Assembly (NCBI GenBank): GCA_019312985.1
Contig: JAFDCC010000059.1
Location: 1-6,119 of the forward strand
Length of the DNA: 6,119 nt
Origin: Deltaproteobacteria bacterium
GTDB lineage: Bacteria > Desulfobacterota > Desulfobulbia > Desulfobulbales > BM004
Reading direction: 5' to 3'
Position numbers and translations under genes: made by a program. Below, piece by piece: positions 4,362-6,119 of this stretch; the stretch's first letter is position 1; each line of letters starts with the position of its first letter. The notes under the pieces are model-generated. The model worked only from the letters and a program-made list of their open reading frames with translations. It searched no databases and was not told the origin of the DNA.

Positions 4362-6119
4362 CTATAAAGCAGCAGCCGGCTTTTTCCAGGCGCCGTTTCT
4401 TTTATTCTGCTGCTGGGGAGAGACCGCCTTTTTTTCATAGGTGACAACCGGTTCGCCCATGGTGCGGTTGACCTCGGCGGTGAATTCCCGGCTTGGCTTG
4501 ACGGTAATATCTTCAAGGATCTCCAGGTCCACCTCGCCCCGGCCGGCAAAGTGCAGTGTCAGGGAAACGGGGCAGGAGCCATGATGCCGGTATAAAACCT
4601 TTTTGAGCGCCTCGAGGTTTTGCCGGTTGACACGGCCTGACTCCAGTCTGATGCGGGCCCCGGCTGTATATTTTTCCCGAGCCGCCTCCAGGGTGTCCAC
4701 CTGGTTTGCAATGATATTGTCGCCCCGTTCGTCCTTTTTGACCAGCCCCTCGATAATCAGGGGAGTGTCGTTTCGCAGGATAGCGGCACACCTGCTGTAC
4801 AATTCCGGAAAGATGACCACCTCAACGGTGCCGGCAATATCTTCCAGGACAAGTACGGCCATCGGGTCGCCTTTCTTCGTCTTCCTGTGCTTGATGTCCC
4901 TGATCAGGCCGCCCACCCGCAATGTCTGGCCCTCGATCCACTCTTTCTTCTCGCTCAGGTCGGCATCGGTCACCGAAACGATATCCTCCCGGTAATCATC
5001 AAGCGGGTGGCCGGTCAGGTAGAAGCCAACCGTTTCCTTTTCAAAGGTCAGTTTTTCCTGATCGGTCCAATCAGGTATGGACGGGATCTCTATCCTGCTG
5101 TGCTGCTCTTCTTCTTCGCTGCCCATGACGGCGAAGAGGGAAATCTGGCCGCTTAAGCGGTCACGCTGGACCGCTTGGCCCTGTTCCAGCGCCTGGTCGA
5201 GGATGGCAAACAGCTGCGAGCGTTTCAGGCCGAGAGAATCAAAGGCCCCTGCCTTTATGAGGCTTTCAAGAACGCGGCGGTTGACCCGGCGCAAATCGAC
5301 CCGGCAGCAGAAATCCTCCAGCGAGGTGAAAAAGCCGTTTTCCCCCCTGTCCTCGATAATGGAATCAAGGGCTGCCTCGCCAACATTCTTAACCGCCGCG
5401 AGGCCAAAGCGGATGCGGTCTTCAACAACGGTGAAGTCCTTGTAGCTCTCGTTGATATCGGGTGGCAGGACCTCTATCTCATGGTCGCGGCACTCGTTGA
5501 TATAGGCGACAACCTTATCCGTGTTGTTCATGTCGCAGGAAAGAAGCGCGGCCATGAACTGGGCCGGGTAGTGTGCCTTGAGGTAGGCCGTCTGGTAGGC
5601 GATCAGGGCGTATGCCGCGCTGTGTGACTTGTTGAAGCCGTAGCCGGCGAACTTTGCCATGAGGTCGAAGATGTACTCGGCCTTGTCCTTGGGGATATTG
5701 TTCTTTGTCGCCCCGGCCATGAACTTTTCCTTTTCGCTCGCCATGACCTCGGGGATCTTCTTGCCCATGGCCCGCCGCAGAATGTCGGCGTCGCCGAGGG
5801 TGTAGCTTGCCAGGATATTGGCGATTTTCATGACCTGTTCCTGGTAGACAATGACGCCGTAGGTCTCCTCGAGCACCGGCTTGAGCTGCGGCAGCGGGTA
5901 GTTGGCCGGCTTTTTGCCGTGCTTGGTGTCGACAAAGTTGCCGATCATGCCGCTTTCCATGGGGCCCGGCCGGTAGAGGGCGACCAGGGCGATGAGATCG
6001 GTAAAGACCTCCGGTTTCATGTTGGTCAGCAGGGCCCGCATTCCGGAGCTTTCCAGCTGAAAGACGCCGAGGGAGTCACCCTTGCAGAGCAGGTCATAGG
6101 TTTTCGGGTCATCCAGGCG
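4362..6119 (-). CDS. dnaE: DNA polymerase III alpha subunit, C-terminal half (5' end outside the window)
   Basis: The frame is open from the right edge to the TAG at 4364-4362: 585 residues, about half of a typical alpha subunit of about 1150. DnaE is the catalytic subunit of the replicative polymerase. The PHP domain and the catalytic palm aspartates lie outside the window. Visible, in order, with residues counted from the edge: SLGVFQLESSGMRALL; the fingers segment with ALYRPGPMESGM, VYQEQVM and LRRAMGKK; YGFNKSHSAAYALIAYQT; a helix-hairpin-helix region with GLAAVKNVGE; NRRVLESLIKAGAFD; the clamp-binding pentapeptide QISLF (325-329, at 5147-5133), matching the known QxxLF-type motif that binds the beta sliding clamp; FYLTGHPLDDY; and an OB-fold (about 400-477, LRVGGLIRDIKHRKTKKGDP to NQVDTLEAA). 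The C-terminal domain ends in a 23-residue polar, basic tail (with QQQNKRN and WKKPAAAL) beyond the usual fold. No frameshift is seen. DnaE rather than PolC is certain from these motifs. Confidence 0.97.
   Translation of the reverse strand, partial: RLDDPKTYDLLCKGDSLGVFQLESSGMRALLTNMKPEVFTDLIALVALYRPGPMESGMIGNFVDTKHGKKPANYPLPQLKPVLEETYGVIVYQEQVMKIANILASYTLGDADILRRAMGKKIPEVMASEKEKFMAGATKNNIPKDKAEYIFDLMAKFAGYGFNKSHSAAYALIAYQTAYLKAHYPAQFMAALLSCDMNNTDKVVAYINECRDHEIEVLPPDINESYKDFTVVEDRIRFGLAAVKNVGEAALDSIIEDRGENGFFTSLEDFCCRVDLRRVNRRVLESLIKAGAFDSLGLKRSQLFAILDQALEQGQAVQRDRLSGQISLFAVMGSEEEEQHSRIEIPSIPDWTDQEKLTFEKETVGFYLTGHPLDDYREDIVSVTDADLSEKKEWIEGQTLRVGGLIRDIKHRKTKKGDPMAVLVLEDIAGTVEVVIFPELYSRCAAILRNDTPLIIEGLVKKDERGDNIIANQVDTLEAAREKYTAGARIRLESGRVNRQNLEALKKVLYRHHGSCPVSLTLHFAGRGEVDLEILEDITVKPSREFTAEVNRTMGEPVVTYEKKAVSPQQQNKRNGAWKKPAAAL
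4368..4414. terminator. Inverted repeat at the convergent gene ends, possible weak terminator
   Basis: AGCAGCAG (4368-4375) and CTGCTGCT (4407-4414) form an 8-bp stem around a 31-nt loop that itself holds a 4-bp CGGC/GCCG stem. It lies inside the last codons of dnaE, just past the stop of the small membrane protein gene. On the minus strand a short TTTAT follows; on the plus strand a run of seven T appears only 14 nt later (4429-4435). It is not a canonical terminator on either strand. No better terminator was found between the two genes. Confidence 0.2.

Noticed and set aside
5175..5627. 150-codon + strand frame within dnaE
   Set aside because: Antisense to highly conserved DnaE sequence, with no independent support.

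Overview
The window reads as ordinary bacterial chromosome, moderately GC-rich and densely coded. Gene content (xseB, a XerC-type recombinase, dnaE, and a UGM/HemY-like flavoenzyme) points to a Gram-negative bacterium. The style of the DnaE and XerC proteins suggests a Desulfobacterota/deltaproteobacterial lineage, but that placement is an impression from memory, not a search result. I see no tRNA, rRNA, CRISPR array, insertion sequence or phage module.

Layout. At the left edge the first 27 codons of xseB (exonuclease VII small subunit) run leftward off the window. A divergent intergenic region of about 375 nt follows. It holds a good sigma70-type promoter facing xseB, a 14-bp perfect palindrome and a short hairpin. 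A tyrosine recombinase of the XerC type (458-1372, +) comes next with all six catalytic residues. A 307-nt non-coding stretch with several inverted repeats separates it from a run of three + strand genes: a small double zinc-ribbon protein with a DUF2007-like centre (1680-2216), a FAD-dependent oxidoreductase of the UDP-galactopyranose mutase/protoporphyrinogen oxidase superfamily with an added C-terminal membrane domain (2231-3997), and a 107-residue two-helix membrane protein (4024-4347). The right third is the C-terminal half of dnaE on the minus strand, converging on this cluster with only 14 nt between the stop codons.

How the genes relate. xseB, xerC and dnaE are housekeeping DNA-metabolism genes. 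The three middle genes are tightly spaced (gaps of 14 and 26 nt) and are probably one operon. The most notable observation is that the C-terminal membrane domain of the flavoenzyme and the small membrane protein encoded just downstream are paralogues: 24 of 50 residues are identical in an ungapped alignment. This suggests that the flavoenzyme is held at the membrane and may pair with its small partner through homologous helices. Substrate and pathway are not visible from the sequence.
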